This document shows, in pieces, positions 9,247 through 18,325 of a stretch of 64,000 bases of DNA; position 1 is the first letter of the stretch; every line of letters starts with the position of its first letter. The translations under genes were made by a program, and so were the position numbers. This DNA is from Actinorhabdospora filicis (lineage in GTDB: Bacteria > Actinomycetota > Actinomycetes > Mycobacteriales > Micromonosporaceae), in assembly GCF_030269765.1 (NCBI RefSeq), contig NZ_BSTX01000001.1, positions 2,225,571 through 2,289,570 of the forward strand, read 5' to 3'. The notes under the pieces were generated by a model that searched no databases, was not told where the DNA came from, and saw nothing but the letters and a program-made list of their open reading frames with translations.

Positions 9247-9372
9247 CACACCCCTCACACCCCTCACACCCCTCACACCCCTCACACCCCTCACACCCCT
9301 CACACCCCTCACACCCCTCACACCCCTCACACCCCTCACACCCCTCACACCCCTCACACCCCTCACACCCCT
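9247..9372. repeat. 9-bp minisatellite, 14 perfect copies
   Basis: The unit CACACCCCT is repeated fourteen times without a mismatch, then a truncated unit follows. Because nine is a multiple of three, all frames stay open as two- or three-residue peptide repeats, which are not real proteins. Perfect identity argues for recent expansion by slippage; copy number may differ between strains. Confidence 0.97.
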
Positions 9373-9632
9373 CACACCTGCGGATCATGCGGCGGGCCAT
9401 CGCCCCCTGCCAACCAGTGTCAGCGCCGACTCGTCATGGCGAGGGACCACCAAGCCGATCGGCCGTCGAACAGCCCTGCGCGCGTTACGCCACCCGAGGA
9501 GACCGGCTGTGCGAGCCAGCGCGCTCGAACCCAACGGCGAGGTCACTCACCAGCACGGGTGAGCTGTGTGGTTCCCGGCTCATGACCGGCTCCCACATCT
9601 GATGTCGAGGTGACCGAACGAGCCCGAGTGAC

Positions 9633-9813
9633 TTGGCACGGTCACGACCCGGCGGCCGCGGTCAAAGCACGCGACGGACCGACCGGCACGGGCGGCCGGT
9701 ACGCGACGCGAGGTCGCCGCCATTGGCACGGTCACGACCCGGCGGCCGCGGTCAAAGCACGCGACGGAGTGACCGGCCGGTACGGGCGGCCGGTGCACGA
9801 CGCGAGGTCGCCG
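9633..9813. repeat. ~90-bp tandem duplication
   Basis: The segment starting ttggcacggtcacgacc at 9633 recurs at 9723. Agreement is near-perfect over the first ~45 bases, and the shared tail (gacgcgaggtcgccgcc) returns after a short insertion in the second copy. No protein or RNA gene is evident. Confidence 0.85.
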
Positions 9814-10162
9814 CCGATGGGCTCCTCTACCCGGGCCGGGTTCGCGGAGATCGTGGTCGCCGAGAACGCGGCAGCCGAGGCCGCGGTCAAGTCGCGGTCG
9901 CCAAGACCGATCCCTCTTCACGGCCGCCGAGGCCATGTCGGCCGGGGCCCCTCGTGCGCTTCGCGCCCGCCCGCTTCCGCAGGTTCTCCCCGACGGTTCC
10001 CGGCTCGCCCGTCTTCTCCCGCCTGTTCTCGCCCGACGGCTCTCGACTCGCCTGTCCTCTTCCGAATACCGCCGGGCCACTCCCGGGGTCGAAGTCACGG
10101 GTGTTCTTCGAGCACTCCGGGCCGGACCCACCCGGAACGCTCACGCCGTCGAGGGCCGCCCC

Positions 10163-10642
10163 TCACGCGTCTTCCGGCCGGAGGTGCTCGAAGGCGGCCA
10201 GGTTGCGCGTCGATTCTCCGCGTGACAGGCGCCAGCGCCATTCGCGGCGGATCGACTCGGCGAAACCGATCTCCAGCAACGGATCGAAGGACTCGTCGGC
10301 GTAGGTGAGCACCGAGCCGAGGACGCGGTCGATCTCCTCTGGCGTGATCGCGGTGAGCGGGAGGCGGCCGATGAGCCACACGTCGCCGTGGGTGTCCACT
10401 GTGAACGCGACGGCGTACATGCGGGCGTTGCGGCGCAGGAGTTCCAGGTGGAACTCCTCGCGGTTCTCGTCGGGATGGCGGATGACGAAGGCCTCCACGC
10501 GGAGGGCGTGGTCTTCGATCACGAGTCGGCAGTTGGTCACCAGCTTGTGGGTGCCGGGGAGGGTGACGACGTGGACGCCCGGGCCTCCGGGTTCCCAGTC
10601 GACGCCGAGGTCGTCGAGGATGCGGGCGAGCGGATCGGTCAC
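10163..10642 (-). CDS. YbjN domain-containing protein
   Basis: A 159-residue soluble protein resembling the YbjN/sensory-chaperone fold. Signs are LARILDDLGVDWE at the start, LVIEDHALRVEAFVIRHPDEN mid-chain, a LLRRNARMYAVAFTVDTHGDVWLIGRLPL-like core and the helical tail. A YbjN gene next to mshA is common in actinobacteria, though its job is unknown. The start is GTG 10642. TGTGAT lies 6 bases upstream on the minus strand, consistent with a leaderless transcript. It is separated from mshA by 645 bases of repeats, so it likely has its own promoter. Confidence 0.8.
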   Translation of the reverse strand: MTDPLARILDDLGVDWEPGGPGVHVVTLPGTHKLVTNCRLVIEDHALRVEAFVIRHPDENREEFHLELLRRNARMYAVAFTVDTHGDVWLIGRLPLTAITPEEIDRVLGSVLTYADESFDPLLEIGFAESIRREWRWRLSRGESTRNLAAFEHLRPEDA

Positions 10643-11287
10643 CCCGACATCACAGCACAGACAGGCGGACGGTGCCCGGCTCGGGCCGATCCCGGCCGCC
10701 TGGGGCCGGAGAACTCAAACCCGGCCCTAAGCCCGGCCCCGAAGCCCCGGGTTGAAGAACAGGGCCTGGGCCCGGCCAGCCCGGGTGGGGTCAGGTCGGG
10801 CCGGGTGGGGTCAGGTCGGTCGGGTCAGGTCGGTCGGGTCAGGTCGGGCCGGGTGGGGTCGGGCCGGGTGGGGTCGGGCCGGGCCGGGGCGGGTCGGTCG
10901 GGGCGGGTCGGGGCACTCAAGCCGGGCTCTGAGGCCCCGGGCCGAAGAACATGGCTCGGGCCGAGAGACCGGTCCCTCCGCTTCACCCCGGAACGCGTCG
11001 CATCCGGCCGCCGGGCCTTCACCGGCGCCGGAAACGCACCCACGCTCTCCAGCCGACCCGAAGCGGCTCATCACCCACGGCCGCGTCCGGCCGCGAACCC
11101 ATCCCGAACCCAAACTCAGCCCGGTCCCAAAGTCAGCCCGGTCCCAAAGTCAGCCCGAACCCAAGTTCGGCCCCGACCCAAGACCAGCCCCGGGCCGACT
11201 TTGGGTCGATCCCAAACTCAGGCCAGGCACAAATCAGGCCCGGTACGCATCAGGTCCGGCTACGAACCTGTACCTGTCCCACCCCGC
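10643..11287. repeat. Intergenic low-complexity repeats between mshA and ybjN-like gene
   Basis: No gene is seen. About 10790-10915 is built of overlapping ggtcgggccgggtggggtc-like words. A second part (about 11105-11240) repeats words such as cccaaagtcagcccg and cccaaactcag. A third word, gccccgggccgaagaacatgg, near 10940 echoes gccccgggttgaagaacagg near 10743. Long frames through this segment are artefacts. Confidence 0.65.
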
Positions 11288-12625
11288 TCAGACCCTCCGG
11301 GCCTGACGGGCGCGGCTGGCGCGCAGCATCTCGTCCGCGCGGTCGTACAGGGTCTCGCGGTAGGTGGCGAGGAGTCCGGCGGCGGTGCGGGACCACGAGT
11401 ACTTCTCCGCGTGGGGGCGGGCGCCGTCGGCGAGGAGGCCGCGGAGCCCGTCTTCGCCGAGGAGGCGGCCAAGGACGTGGCCCCAGTCCTGGGCGGAGTG
11501 GCTTTTGACGAGGATCCCGGACACGCCGTCGTGCACGGCGACGGGGAGGCCGCCCACGGCGGCGGCGACGACGGGGGTGCCGCAGGCCTGGGCTTCGAGG
11601 GCGACGAGCCCGAAGGTCTCGTTGAAGCTCGGCACGCAGACCAGGTCGGCGGCGCGATAGACGTCCACGAGGGCCTGCCCGGAGCGCGGGGGCAGGAAGT
11701 GCACGCGGCGCGCCAGCCCGAGGCGGATGGCGAGGTCGTGCAGCTCGCCGGGCCGGTCGAGCCCGGTGCCGGACAGTCCGCCCACGTAGACGATGTGGGT
11801 GCGTTCGGCCAGGTGCGGGTCCTGGCGGGCGAGGACGGCGGCGGCGTGCAGCAGCAGGTCGGGGGCCTTGAGCGGCTGGATGCGTCCCACGAAGGCGATG
11901 ACGCGCGCGTCGGCGGGCAGTCCGAGCGCCCGGCGTGTCGCGGTGCCGTCGCCGGGGGTGAAGCGGGTGAGATCGACGCCGGGCGGGACGACGGAGATCT
12001 TGCTGGGATCGGCGGCGTACTTGACGATGAGGTCCTCGGCCTCGGAGGGCGTGTTCACCACGAGGCGGTCGGCCTCCTCGACGACCTGCTCCTCGCCGAC
12101 GACACGGGACAGCGGTTCGGGCGTGTCGCCCTCGGCGAGGAGTTCGTTCTTGACCTTCGCGAGGGTGTGGGCGGTGTGGACGAGAGGGACGCCCCAGCGG
12201 TCCTTCGCCAGCCAGCCGACGTGCCCGGACAGCCAGTAGTGGGTGTGGAGGAGGTCGTAGTAGCCGGGCGGGCGGGCCGCCTCGGCACGCAGGACGCCGG
12301 CGGTGAAGGCGCAGAGCTGGCCGGGCAGGTCCTGCTTCAGGAGCCCCTCGTAGGGACCGGCGGGAATGTGCCGGACGGTGACGCCGGGCGCGGCCATCAC
12401 GCAGTCGGGCAGTTCGCTGGAGGTGGCGCGCGTGAAGATCTCCACGTCGACCCCGGCCTCGGCGAGCCGGCTGGCGACCTGGAGGACGTAGACGTTCATC
12501 CCCCCGGCGTCGCCGGTGCCCGGCTGGTCGAGGGGCGAGGTGTGCATCGACAGCATGGCGACGCGCCGGGGCGCGACCCTGTTGCGGCACAGGTGCGACA
12601 CGCCGCGGCCACTACCGTGCTCCAT
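11288..12625 (-). CDS. mshA: D-inositol-3-phosphate glycosyltransferase MshA
   Basis: About 445 residues, a GT4 (GT-B fold) glycosyltransferase. It transfers GlcNAc from UDP-GlcNAc to inositol 3-phosphate, the first step of mycothiol synthesis. Recognisable features are [20 protein letters not shown] near the N-terminus, the HTHYWLSG region, [23 protein letters not shown], and the nucleotide-sugar site [26 protein letters not shown] 12625 is preceded by AGGAG at 6-base spacing; upstream in-frame codons look non-coding. Its neighbour is a YbjN-like gene, the usual actinobacterial context. Confidence 0.95.
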   Translation of the reverse strand: MEHGSGRGVSHLCRNRVAPRRVAMLSMHTSPLDQPGTGDAGGMNVYVLQVASRLAEAGVDVEIFTRATSSELPDCVMAAPGVTVRHIPAGPYEGLLKQDLPGQLCAFTAGVLRAEAARPPGYYDLLHTHYWLSGHVGWLAKDRWGVPLVHTAHTLAKVKNELLAEGDTPEPLSRVVGEEQVVEEADRLVVNTPSEAEDLIVKYAADPSKISVVPPGVDLTRFTPGDGTATRRALGLPADARVIAFVGRIQPLKAPDLLLHAAAVLARQDPHLAERTHIVYVGGLSGTGLDRPGELHDLAIRLGLARRVHFLPPRSGQALVDVYRAADLVCVPSFNETFGLVALEAQACGTPVVAAAVGGLPVAVHDGVSGILVKSHSAQDWGHVLGRLLGEDGLRGLLADGARPHAEKYSWSRTAAGLLATYRETLYDRADEMLRASRARQARRV

Positions 12626-12771
12626 CGAAACTCCTGCTCTCGTCCGTGCGGCCCGGTTCGCGGGCCGGTCCAATATTCATGCAATGAGCCGGTTCATGGG
12701 CCTCGCCGTGACGTCCGCCACACGTGACCCCCGTGGCAGAGTGGGCGGCGACACCGAACGGAGGGATACCC

Positions 12772-13518
12772 GTGAACAGGCCTGTTGCGATCGTGACCGG
12801 TGCGTCCAGTGGGATCGGCGCGGCCACCGCGCGCGCCTTGGCCGCCGACGGCTTCCACGTCGTCCTGGCGGCACGCCGGGTGGACCGGCTGACGTCGCTG
12901 GCGGCCGAGCTCGACGGTACGCCGGTGGAGTGCGATGTGACCTCGGACGACGATGTCGCGCGACTCGCCGAAACGGTCGCCGCTGAGGACGTGCGCGTGG
13001 TGGTCAACAACGCCGGCGGCGCGTTCGGTTCGGAGTACGTCGAGAACGCCGACCTGTGCGCGTGGAAGGCGATGTTCGAGGTGAACGCGCTCGGCGCGGT
13101 GCGGGTGACGAAGGCGCTGCTGCCGAAGCTGGAGGCGTCCGGCGCGGGGACGGTGGTGTTCGTGTCGTCGACGGCGGGCCTGATCGTCTACGAGGGCGGC
13201 GGCGGGTACGCGGCGGCGAAGCACGCCGAGACCGCGATCGCCGAGACGCTGCGGCTTGAGTTGTGCGGGCGTCCGGTGCGGGTCATCGAGATCGATCCGG
13301 GCATGGTGAAGACCGACGAGTTCGCGCTGGTCCGCTTCGGCGGCAACGAGGCCGCGGCCGCGAAGGTCTACGAGGGTGTCGCCGAGCCGCTGACCGCCGA
13401 GGACGTCGCCGAGACGATCCGCTGGACGTTGTCGCGCCCGCAGCACGTGAACATCGACCGGATCGTGATGCGCCCGCTGGCGCAGGCCGCGCAGCACAAG
13501 GTGCACCGGGTGACGTGA
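12772..13518 (+). CDS. SDR family NAD(P)-dependent oxidoreductase
   Basis: A 248-residue classical short-chain dehydrogenase. It shows the cofactor motif TGASSGIG near residue 10, NNAG near 80, a catalytic Ser in VFVSSTAG and YAAAKH (YxxxK) around residue 140. GTG 12772 is chosen because GGAGGG lies 7 bases upstream; an earlier GTG at 12724 has no such signal. It resembles the YdfG/NADP-dependent 3-hydroxy acid dehydrogenase group, but the substrate cannot be read. Its stop overlaps the start of the following methyltransferase by GTGA, so the two are translationally coupled. Confidence 0.88.
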   Translation: MNRPVAIVTGASSGIGAATARALAADGFHVVLAARRVDRLTSLAAELDGTPVECDVTSDDDVARLAETVAAEDVRVVVNNAGGAFGSEYVENADLCAWKAMFEVNALGAVRVTKALLPKLEASGAGTVVFVSSTAGLIVYEGGGGYAAAKHAETAIAETLRLELCGRPVRVIEIDPGMVKTDEFALVRFGGNEAAAAKVYEGVAEPLTAEDVAETIRWTLSRPQHVNIDRIVMRPLAQAAQHKVHRVT

Positions 13519-14285
13519 GGCCCGTCGGCGAGGTCACGCGCGGGACGACGAACGCCAATCGCCTGCGGCGCATGGACATCTGGCTCGCGCGCCGGTTCGG
13601 CCGCGTGCTGCGGACGGCGGAGGTCCCGCTGGTCGTGGACCTCGGCTACGGCGCCGCGCCGGTGACCACTGTGGAGCTGCACCGGCGGCTTTCCCGTGCG
13701 CGTGCCGACATCCGGGTCGTGGGCCTGGAGATCGAGCCGGACCGGGTGGCGCTCGGCGAGGCCGTCGCGCGCCCGCCGGGCCTGCTGTTCCGGCGCGGTG
13801 GTTTCGAGCTGGCCGGGCTGCGTCCGCTGATCGTGCGCGCGGCCAACGTCCTGCGGCAGTACCCGGAGGACGCGGTGGCCGGGGCGTGGGACCTCGTCAC
13901 GGGTTCGCTGGCGCCGGGCGGCGTCCTGGTCGACGGGACCTGCGATGAGCTGGGGCGACTGGGCGCCTGGGCGGTCGTGGACCGCGCCGGGCCCCGCACG
14001 CTGACCCTGGCCGCCGACCTGTCCACTCTGGAGCGTCCGGCGTCCTTCGCCGAGCGGCTGCCGAAGGCGCTGATCCACCGCAACACGCCCGGCGAGCGCG
14101 TCCACAGTGTTCTGTCCGCTTTGGACGACGCGTGGCGCGACGCGGCGGGCTTCGCGGTGTTCGGGCCGCGCGACCGGTGGCGCCGGGCGGTCGCGGCCAG
14201 CGGCCTGCCGGTGCTGGAGCCGCCGGCGCGCTGGCGGGACGGCGTGATCACGGTGCCGTGGGACGCGGTGGCGCCCGGCCGGTAA
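13515..14285 (+). CDS. Class I SAM-dependent methyltransferase-like protein
   Basis: About 256 residues starting at the GTG that overlaps the SDR stop codon. An SAM-binding motif I (LVVDLGYGAAPVTTVEL) is near residue 38, followed by an acidic loop (VVGLEIEPDRV) and a motif near LAPGGVLVDGTCDELG. These match a Rossmann-fold methyltransferase; the acceptor is unknown. The sequence before 13515 in this frame is antisense-like filler within the SDR gene. Coupling to an SDR suggests one small-molecule pathway. Confidence 0.7.
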   Translation: MRPVGEVTRGTTNANRLRRMDIWLARRFGRVLRTAEVPLVVDLGYGAAPVTTVELHRRLSRARADIRVVGLEIEPDRVALGEAVARPPGLLFRRGGFELAGLRPLIVRAANVLRQYPEDAVAGAWDLVTGSLAPGGVLVDGTCDELGRLGAWAVVDRAGPRTLTLAADLSTLERPASFAERLPKALIHRNTPGERVHSVLSALDDAWRDAAGFAVFGPRDRWRRAVAASGLPVLEPPARWRDGVITVPWDAVAPGR

Positions 14286-14305
14286 GCCCGGCCGCTGGGC
14301 CCGGC

Positions 14306-14848
14306 TCAGTGCGCGAGTGGTTCGTAGCTGTTGCCTTCGGGGCCCACCGGCAGTTCGCCGTCGCCGATGGCGGCGGCGTGGAAGCGGGCGAGCAGCTCCT
14401 GTCCGGGGACCTCGCGCAGGCCGAGCCCGGCGAGCGCGGCGGCGCGCCCGTCGCGCAGGTCGCGGGCGCCGTCCTCGTGGGGTTCGTAGACGGCTTCGAG
14501 GTATTCGGTCTCGGCCTCGTCGAGGTCGATGGGGCCGATGCGCAGGCAGTCGTGCCAGTAGGGCAGGCCGATGATGAGTTCGAGGCAGTCGGAGAGGGTG
14601 TCGGCCAGGTAGACCGCGCCGCCCTCGGAGTCGGCGTAGAGCACCGGGCGGTCGTCGCCGCCGGTCCCGGCCTCGCCGATGAGGAAGTAGGTGCCGCCGC
14701 TGCCGTCGCCCGCGATCGGGGTCATGGCGGTGCCGGAGGGGAGCCGGATCGGTTCGACGTGCTCGGTGGCCTCGGGGTCGAAGTCGCCGTGCCAGAGGAG
14801 GTAGTCGCGGGCGGCCTCGGAGGCGGCGACGCGGTCGAGAAGTGACAC
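14306..14848 (-). CDS. SUKH (SMI1/KNR4)-like domain protein
   Basis: About 180 residues. The centre (IAGDGSGGTYFLIGE, then DDRPVLYADSEGGAVYLADTLSDCLELII) resembles the SUKH superfamily pattern, in which an acidic loop and a final helix follow a beta-sheet. SUKH proteins are often immunity proteins to contact-dependent or polymorphic toxins, or general protein-binding modules. No toxin is adjacent, so an orphan role is equally possible. GTG at 14848 is the first plausible codon after the non-coding upstream extension. It converges with the methyltransferase, 20 bases apart. Confidence 0.55.
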   Translation of the reverse strand: MSLLDRVAASEAARDYLLWHGDFDPEATEHVEPIRLPSGTAMTPIAGDGSGGTYFLIGEAGTGGDDRPVLYADSEGGAVYLADTLSDCLELIIGLPYWHDCLRIGPIDLDEAETEYLEAVYEPHEDGARDLRDGRAAALAGLGLREVPGQELLARFHAAAIGDGELPVGPEGNSYEPLAH

Positions 14849-15095
14849 GGCCGGACGATACCGAGGATGGGCGACATCGTGGGGGCGGGTGGCGTGATGA
14901 GGGGAGCGGCGACGGGGGGGACGGCGGCACGGCCACGGGCTCGGGCGTGTCACACGGGCAAGTGGCGGGTGGGGTGGGAGGAGAGCGCGGACGGGGTGCG
15001 CACGGTGGCCCGGCGGACGACCACCGGCGGGCGATTCTTCACGCGGCCGACGACGGGCTGAGGCCGAGCCGATGGGGGACGGCCGGGGACCCCGT

Positions 15096-15151
15096 GACTC
15101 GGCGACTCGGCGACTCGGCGACTCGGCGACTCGGCGACTCGGCGACTCGGC
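15096..15151. repeat. 8-bp tandem repeat, 7 copies
   Basis: GACTCGGC is repeated seven times without change, flanked by one degenerate copy. It resembles a slippage-prone microsatellite; no coding role is likely because the period is not a multiple of three. Confidence 0.95.
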
Positions 15152-15398
15152 GACCGAGCATGGACCATCCACCGATGGCATCGGGTGGGCCGGTGCCACG
15201 GCCCGAAGGCCGGTTGGCGAGGTGTGCGCGGCACGAGCCGGCCAAGCCTCGCGGGGACGGGCACGCGGCACGACCCGGATGCGGCCGTGGCCGCGCGAGC
15301 ACGCGGCACGACCCGGCTGGGGCCACGCGAGACGGGCACACGGCCACACGCCCCCGCTCGGGCGCTCGTCGGCCGGGCTCGCGGTGAACCGGCTGAGG

Positions 15399-15776
15399 CG
15401 TCGCCCGCTGGCTCACCTGGGCGGGAACCCGCATCGCGCGTAGGACTGCGGCTCCCCACCACCGCCACGCCGAAGCCGCGCCCTCGCGAAGCAAGCGCGG
15501 ACGGCCCACCCGGCCACGAGACGGCTCGGCGCCGCCCGTCGGCACCGGGACGGGAACCCGCATCACGCGTAAGGCTGCGGCTCCCCACCACCACGTCGAG
15601 GCCGCGCCCTCACGAAACAAGCGCGAGCAGCCCACCCGGGACGGCTCGGCGTCGCCCACCGGCTCACCTGGGCGGGAACCACCCCACGTCGAGGCCGCAC
15701 CCCCACGAAGCAAGCACGAGCGGCCCAACCAGCCACAAGACGGCCCGGCGTCACCCACCGGCTCACCCGGGCGGCA
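15399..15776. repeat. Diverged ~100-130-bp tandem repeat, 3.3 copies
   Basis: Copies begin at 15399, 15530, 15650 and 15749 (partial), each opening with cgtcgccc-like sequence. They share blocks: ctcacctgggcgggaacc, ctgcggctccccaccacc (first two copies), gccgcgccctcgcgaagcaagc and acggctcggc. Lengths fall from 131 to 120 to 99 bases through deletions. No function is apparent. Confidence 0.8.
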
Positions 15777-16005
15777 AGCCGATCGTTCCGCTCGCGTGAG
15801 GATCGCCTGATCCACGGGGAGGCGCGCGCCGGGTACCGGTACAAGGTGTGGTGACGCGGCCGAGCGGGGTGGCCTGACTCCGGCCCGCTCGTGTCGGCCC
15901 CTGGTGCCCGGCACCAGCGGCCACCCAGGCCCGCCCCCACGTCCCCTCACCCGGCCCGCGCGTGTCACCCTCCCCCATCCCCTCCGCCCTGCCTACGATC
16001 CGCGG

Positions 16006-17634
16006 GTGATGCTCCCACCGCGTGCCGCCTGGCTGGTTCAGGGCGGGGTTCTCCTCGCCGCCGGGCTCGTCGTCCTGCTCTTCGGGGTCTCCCTCACCAC
16101 CGTTCGGGTCGCCACGGTGGTGGCGATGCTCGTGGTGGCGCGGCATCAGTGGACGCGGGCGCAGGGGGCGCGGGTCGGGCGTGTCGCGGCGGTGCTGCTC
16201 GCGGTGCTGGGGGTGGTGGGGCTGTTCAGCCCGGCGATGCCCGTTGGCCTGGCGTGGGGGTGGACGGCGGCGGGCTGGCTGGCCGCGGGGGTGGGTGGGC
16301 TGTTCACGCGGGACGCCGATGTGGTGGCGGGCTGGTGGTTGTTCGCGGGACTGGTGACGGCGACGTCGCCGTACCGGATGTTCCTGGACCTGGGCGCGTA
16401 CACGGGTGGGTTCCTGGTCGTGGCGGGGTTGCTGAGCGCGTTGCGGGGGTTGTGGCGGCCGCGGGGTGTCTGGACGCGGTGGGTCGCTGGTGTGGGCGCG
16501 GTGCTGCTGTTGGCGGCCTACGGGGGGCTGGTGCTGCGCGCCGACCGGATCCGGGAGGCGCAGGACCGGCTGGCGGCGTTCTACGAGGTGCCGGTCGAGG
16601 TTCCGGCGGGCGCGCCGGGGGATCTGATCCGGGTGGCGCCGATGGAGCGGAAGGGCTCGTGGCGGATCTTGTACTGGTCACAAGATCGGTACGGGCACAT
16701 GACGGTGGCCTCGGGGACGGTGTGGGCGCCGACCGAGCGGCAGGGTGTCGAGCGGGGGATCCTGGCGTGGACGCACGGGACGGTGGGGCTGGCCGCGCAG
16801 TGCGCGCCCTCCCGGAATCCCGATCCGGCGTACCGGATGCCGTGGCTGGACGACGCGCTCAAGCGCGGGTGGGTGGTGACGGCGACCGACTACGCGGGGG
16901 CGGCGGGCACGGGTGACACCGAGCGGTACATGGTGGCCGCCGATCAGGCGCGGGACGCGCTGAACTCCGCGCGGGCGGCGCGGCATCTGACCGCGACGGG
17001 CGCCGGCGACAGGCTGATGGTCTTCGGCGCGTCGCAGGGCGGGCTGGTCGCGCTGGAGGCCGCTGCGATCGCCGGTGAGTACGCCCCGGACCTGCGGTTG
17101 CAGGGTGTGGCCGCCTCGGCTCCGGCCTCGGATCTGGGCGCGATGGTCGACGCGGGCGGCGGGCTGGGCGACTGGTGGGTCGGGTCCATGATCGCGCGGG
17201 TGTACCCGGAGGTGTATCCGGCGGCGCGGCCGGAGGCGATCCTGACGCCGGAGGGCCTGGGCCGCTACCGGGAGGTCTCCACCGCCGTGTGCGACACCGA
17301 CATCGTCGCGGCGATCCCGCGCGCGGTGGCGATGAGCCGCTTCGGCGCGTTCTTCGCGGTGGACCCGATGAGCGATCCGGACTGGCGGGCGGCGCTGGAG
17401 GACAACCGCGCGCCCGACATGCCGCCGGGCGTCCCGGTGCTGCTGGCGCAGGGCACCGAGGACGAGCTCGTCCCGCCGCGCTTCACCAGGTCCCTTGTGG
17501 ACCGCTACTGCGCGATGGGCACGCCGGTGGCCGCGCTGTGGCTGGACGGCGTGGGCCACGACGGCTCGTCCGAGGCGGGCCCGTCGGTGCTGGAGTGGTT
17601 CGGCTCGGGATCGGTTCAGGAGAACTGCCCCTGA
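16006..17634 (+). CDS. Membrane-anchored secretory-lipase-like alpha/beta hydrolase
   Basis: About 542 residues. Residues ~1-185 contain five or six hydrophobic segments. The remainder is an alpha/beta hydrolase similar to the secretory lipase (LIP) family: nucleophile elbow GASQGG near residue 345, probable acid Asp in QGTEDELVPP near 490 and His in GVGHDG near 520. The catalytic domain probably faces outward and hydrolyses esters or lipids. Start GTG 16006 (or ATG 16009) is 6 bases after a TACGAT -10, implying a leaderless message. An N-terminal multi-TM domain is unusual for this family. Confidence 0.8.
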   Translation: MMLPPRAAWLVQGGVLLAAGLVVLLFGVSLTTVRVATVVAMLVVARHQWTRAQGARVGRVAAVLLAVLGVVGLFSPAMPVGLAWGWTAAGWLAAGVGGLFTRDADVVAGWWLFAGLVTATSPYRMFLDLGAYTGGFLVVAGLLSALRGLWRPRGVWTRWVAGVGAVLLLAAYGGLVLRADRIREAQDRLAAFYEVPVEVPAGAPGDLIRVAPMERKGSWRILYWSQDRYGHMTVASGTVWAPTERQGVERGILAWTHGTVGLAAQCAPSRNPDPAYRMPWLDDALKRGWVVTATDYAGAAGTGDTERYMVAADQARDALNSARAARHLTATGAGDRLMVFGASQGGLVALEAAAIAGEYAPDLRLQGVAASAPASDLGAMVDAGGGLGDWWVGSMIARVYPEVYPAARPEAILTPEGLGRYREVSTAVCDTDIVAAIPRAVAMSRFGAFFAVDPMSDPDWRAALEDNRAPDMPPGVPVLLAQGTEDELVPPRFTRSLVDRYCAMGTPVAALWLDGVGHDGSSEAGPSVLEWFGSGSVQENCP

Positions 17635-17701
17635 CGTGTCGAAAACCGCGGGGCGGCTCCGACCAGTGGGCAAAGGGAGAAACGAGACAGAGGAGAGCAC
17701 G

Positions 17702-18292
17702 ATGGGTGAGCTGATCGCCTCGATGTCGGTGTCGCTGGACGGCTACATCGCCGGTCCCGGGCACGACGTGAGCGAAGTCTTCGCCTGGCACCAGGCCGAG
17801 GGCGAGGGCGTCGTCGAGCTGGCGGTGCCCGGCGGCGGCTTCACGCTGAAGCTGACCGAGAAGAACGCCGCGTGGTTCCGGCGGCAGATCGAGGAGGTGG
17901 GCGCGATCCTTTGCGGACGCGGCCTCTTCGACATGGTCGGCGGCTGGGGCGGCTCGCACCCGGTCGGCGCCCCGATCGTCTGCTGGAGCAGGGGAGGTGC
18001 GCCCGAGGGCTGGACCGACGAGCGGGTCACCTTCGTCGAGGATCTCGCCGAAGCGGTCGCGGTGGCCAAGAAGATCGCCGGGGACAAGTACGTCGGCACC
18101 GCCGGGAGCCGCTTCGTCCAGCGGCTGCTGGACGCCGGCCTGCTCGACGGCGTGGAGATGAGCGTGGTCCCGGTGGTGCTGGGCGACGGGATCCCGTTCT
18201 TCGGCCACGGCACCACCACCGTCCATTTCGGACCGCCGACGATCGAGGCCGGGGACGGCGTCACGCACCTGACCTACCGGGTGCGGCGATAG
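17702..18292 (+). CDS. Dihydrofolate reductase/RibD C-terminal domain family protein
   Basis: A 196-residue soluble protein starting with the family opening MSVSLDGYIAGP. It has ILCGRGLFDMVGGW near residue 70, a nucleotide-binding stretch KYVGTAGSRFVQRLLDAGL and the C-terminal VPVVLGDGIPFF. These are typical of stand-alone RibD-C/DHFR-like reductases using NADPH; the substrate is unknown and it is not the housekeeping FolA. The ATG follows AGAGGAG by a good spacing. It converges on dnaE with a shared hairpin terminator between them. Confidence 0.88.
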   Translation: MGELIASMSVSLDGYIAGPGHDVSEVFAWHQAEGEGVVELAVPGGGFTLKLTEKNAAWFRRQIEEVGAILCGRGLFDMVGGWGGSHPVGAPIVCWSRGGAPEGWTDERVTFVEDLAEAVAVAKKIAGDKYVGTAGSRFVQRLLDAGLLDGVEMSVVPVVLGDGIPFFGHGTTTVHFGPPTIEAGDGVTHLTYRVRR

Positions 18293-18295
18293 CCG

Positions 18296-18325
18296 AAAGG
18301 GCCGCCCGAAGGGCGGCCCTTTCAA
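18296..18325. terminator. Bidirectional terminator between DHFR-like gene and dnaE
   Basis: AAAGGGCCGCCC (18296-18307) pairs perfectly with GGGCGGCCCTTT (18311-18322) around a GAA loop. The A and T ends give a short U-tail in either direction, serving both convergent genes. Confidence 0.9.

Larger units (their letters stand above)
9016..10162. other. Non-coding region with tandem repeats
   Basis: No gene is supported between the TetR stop and the YbjN-family stop. The region holds a 9-bp minisatellite and a ~90-bp tandem duplication (both listed separately), plus GC-rich filler. Frames that stay open do so because repeat periods are multiples of three or stop codons are rare at this GC content. 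Confidence 0.7.
14849..16005. other. Non-coding repeat-rich region; promoter at its right end
   Basis: No gene is supported. It contains an 8-bp tandem array and three to four diverged copies of a ~100-130-bp unit (both listed separately). At the right end TACGAT (15994-15999) sits 6 bases before the GTG of the lipase gene, fitting a leaderless -10. Confidence 0.65.

Noticed and set aside
9247..9372. CRISPR array
   Set aside because: Contiguous 9-bp units without spacers; likewise the 13-bp array at 33241.
10388..12727. 779-codon plus-strand ORF
   Set aside because: Shadow of YbjN and MshA plus intergenic repeats; no domains.
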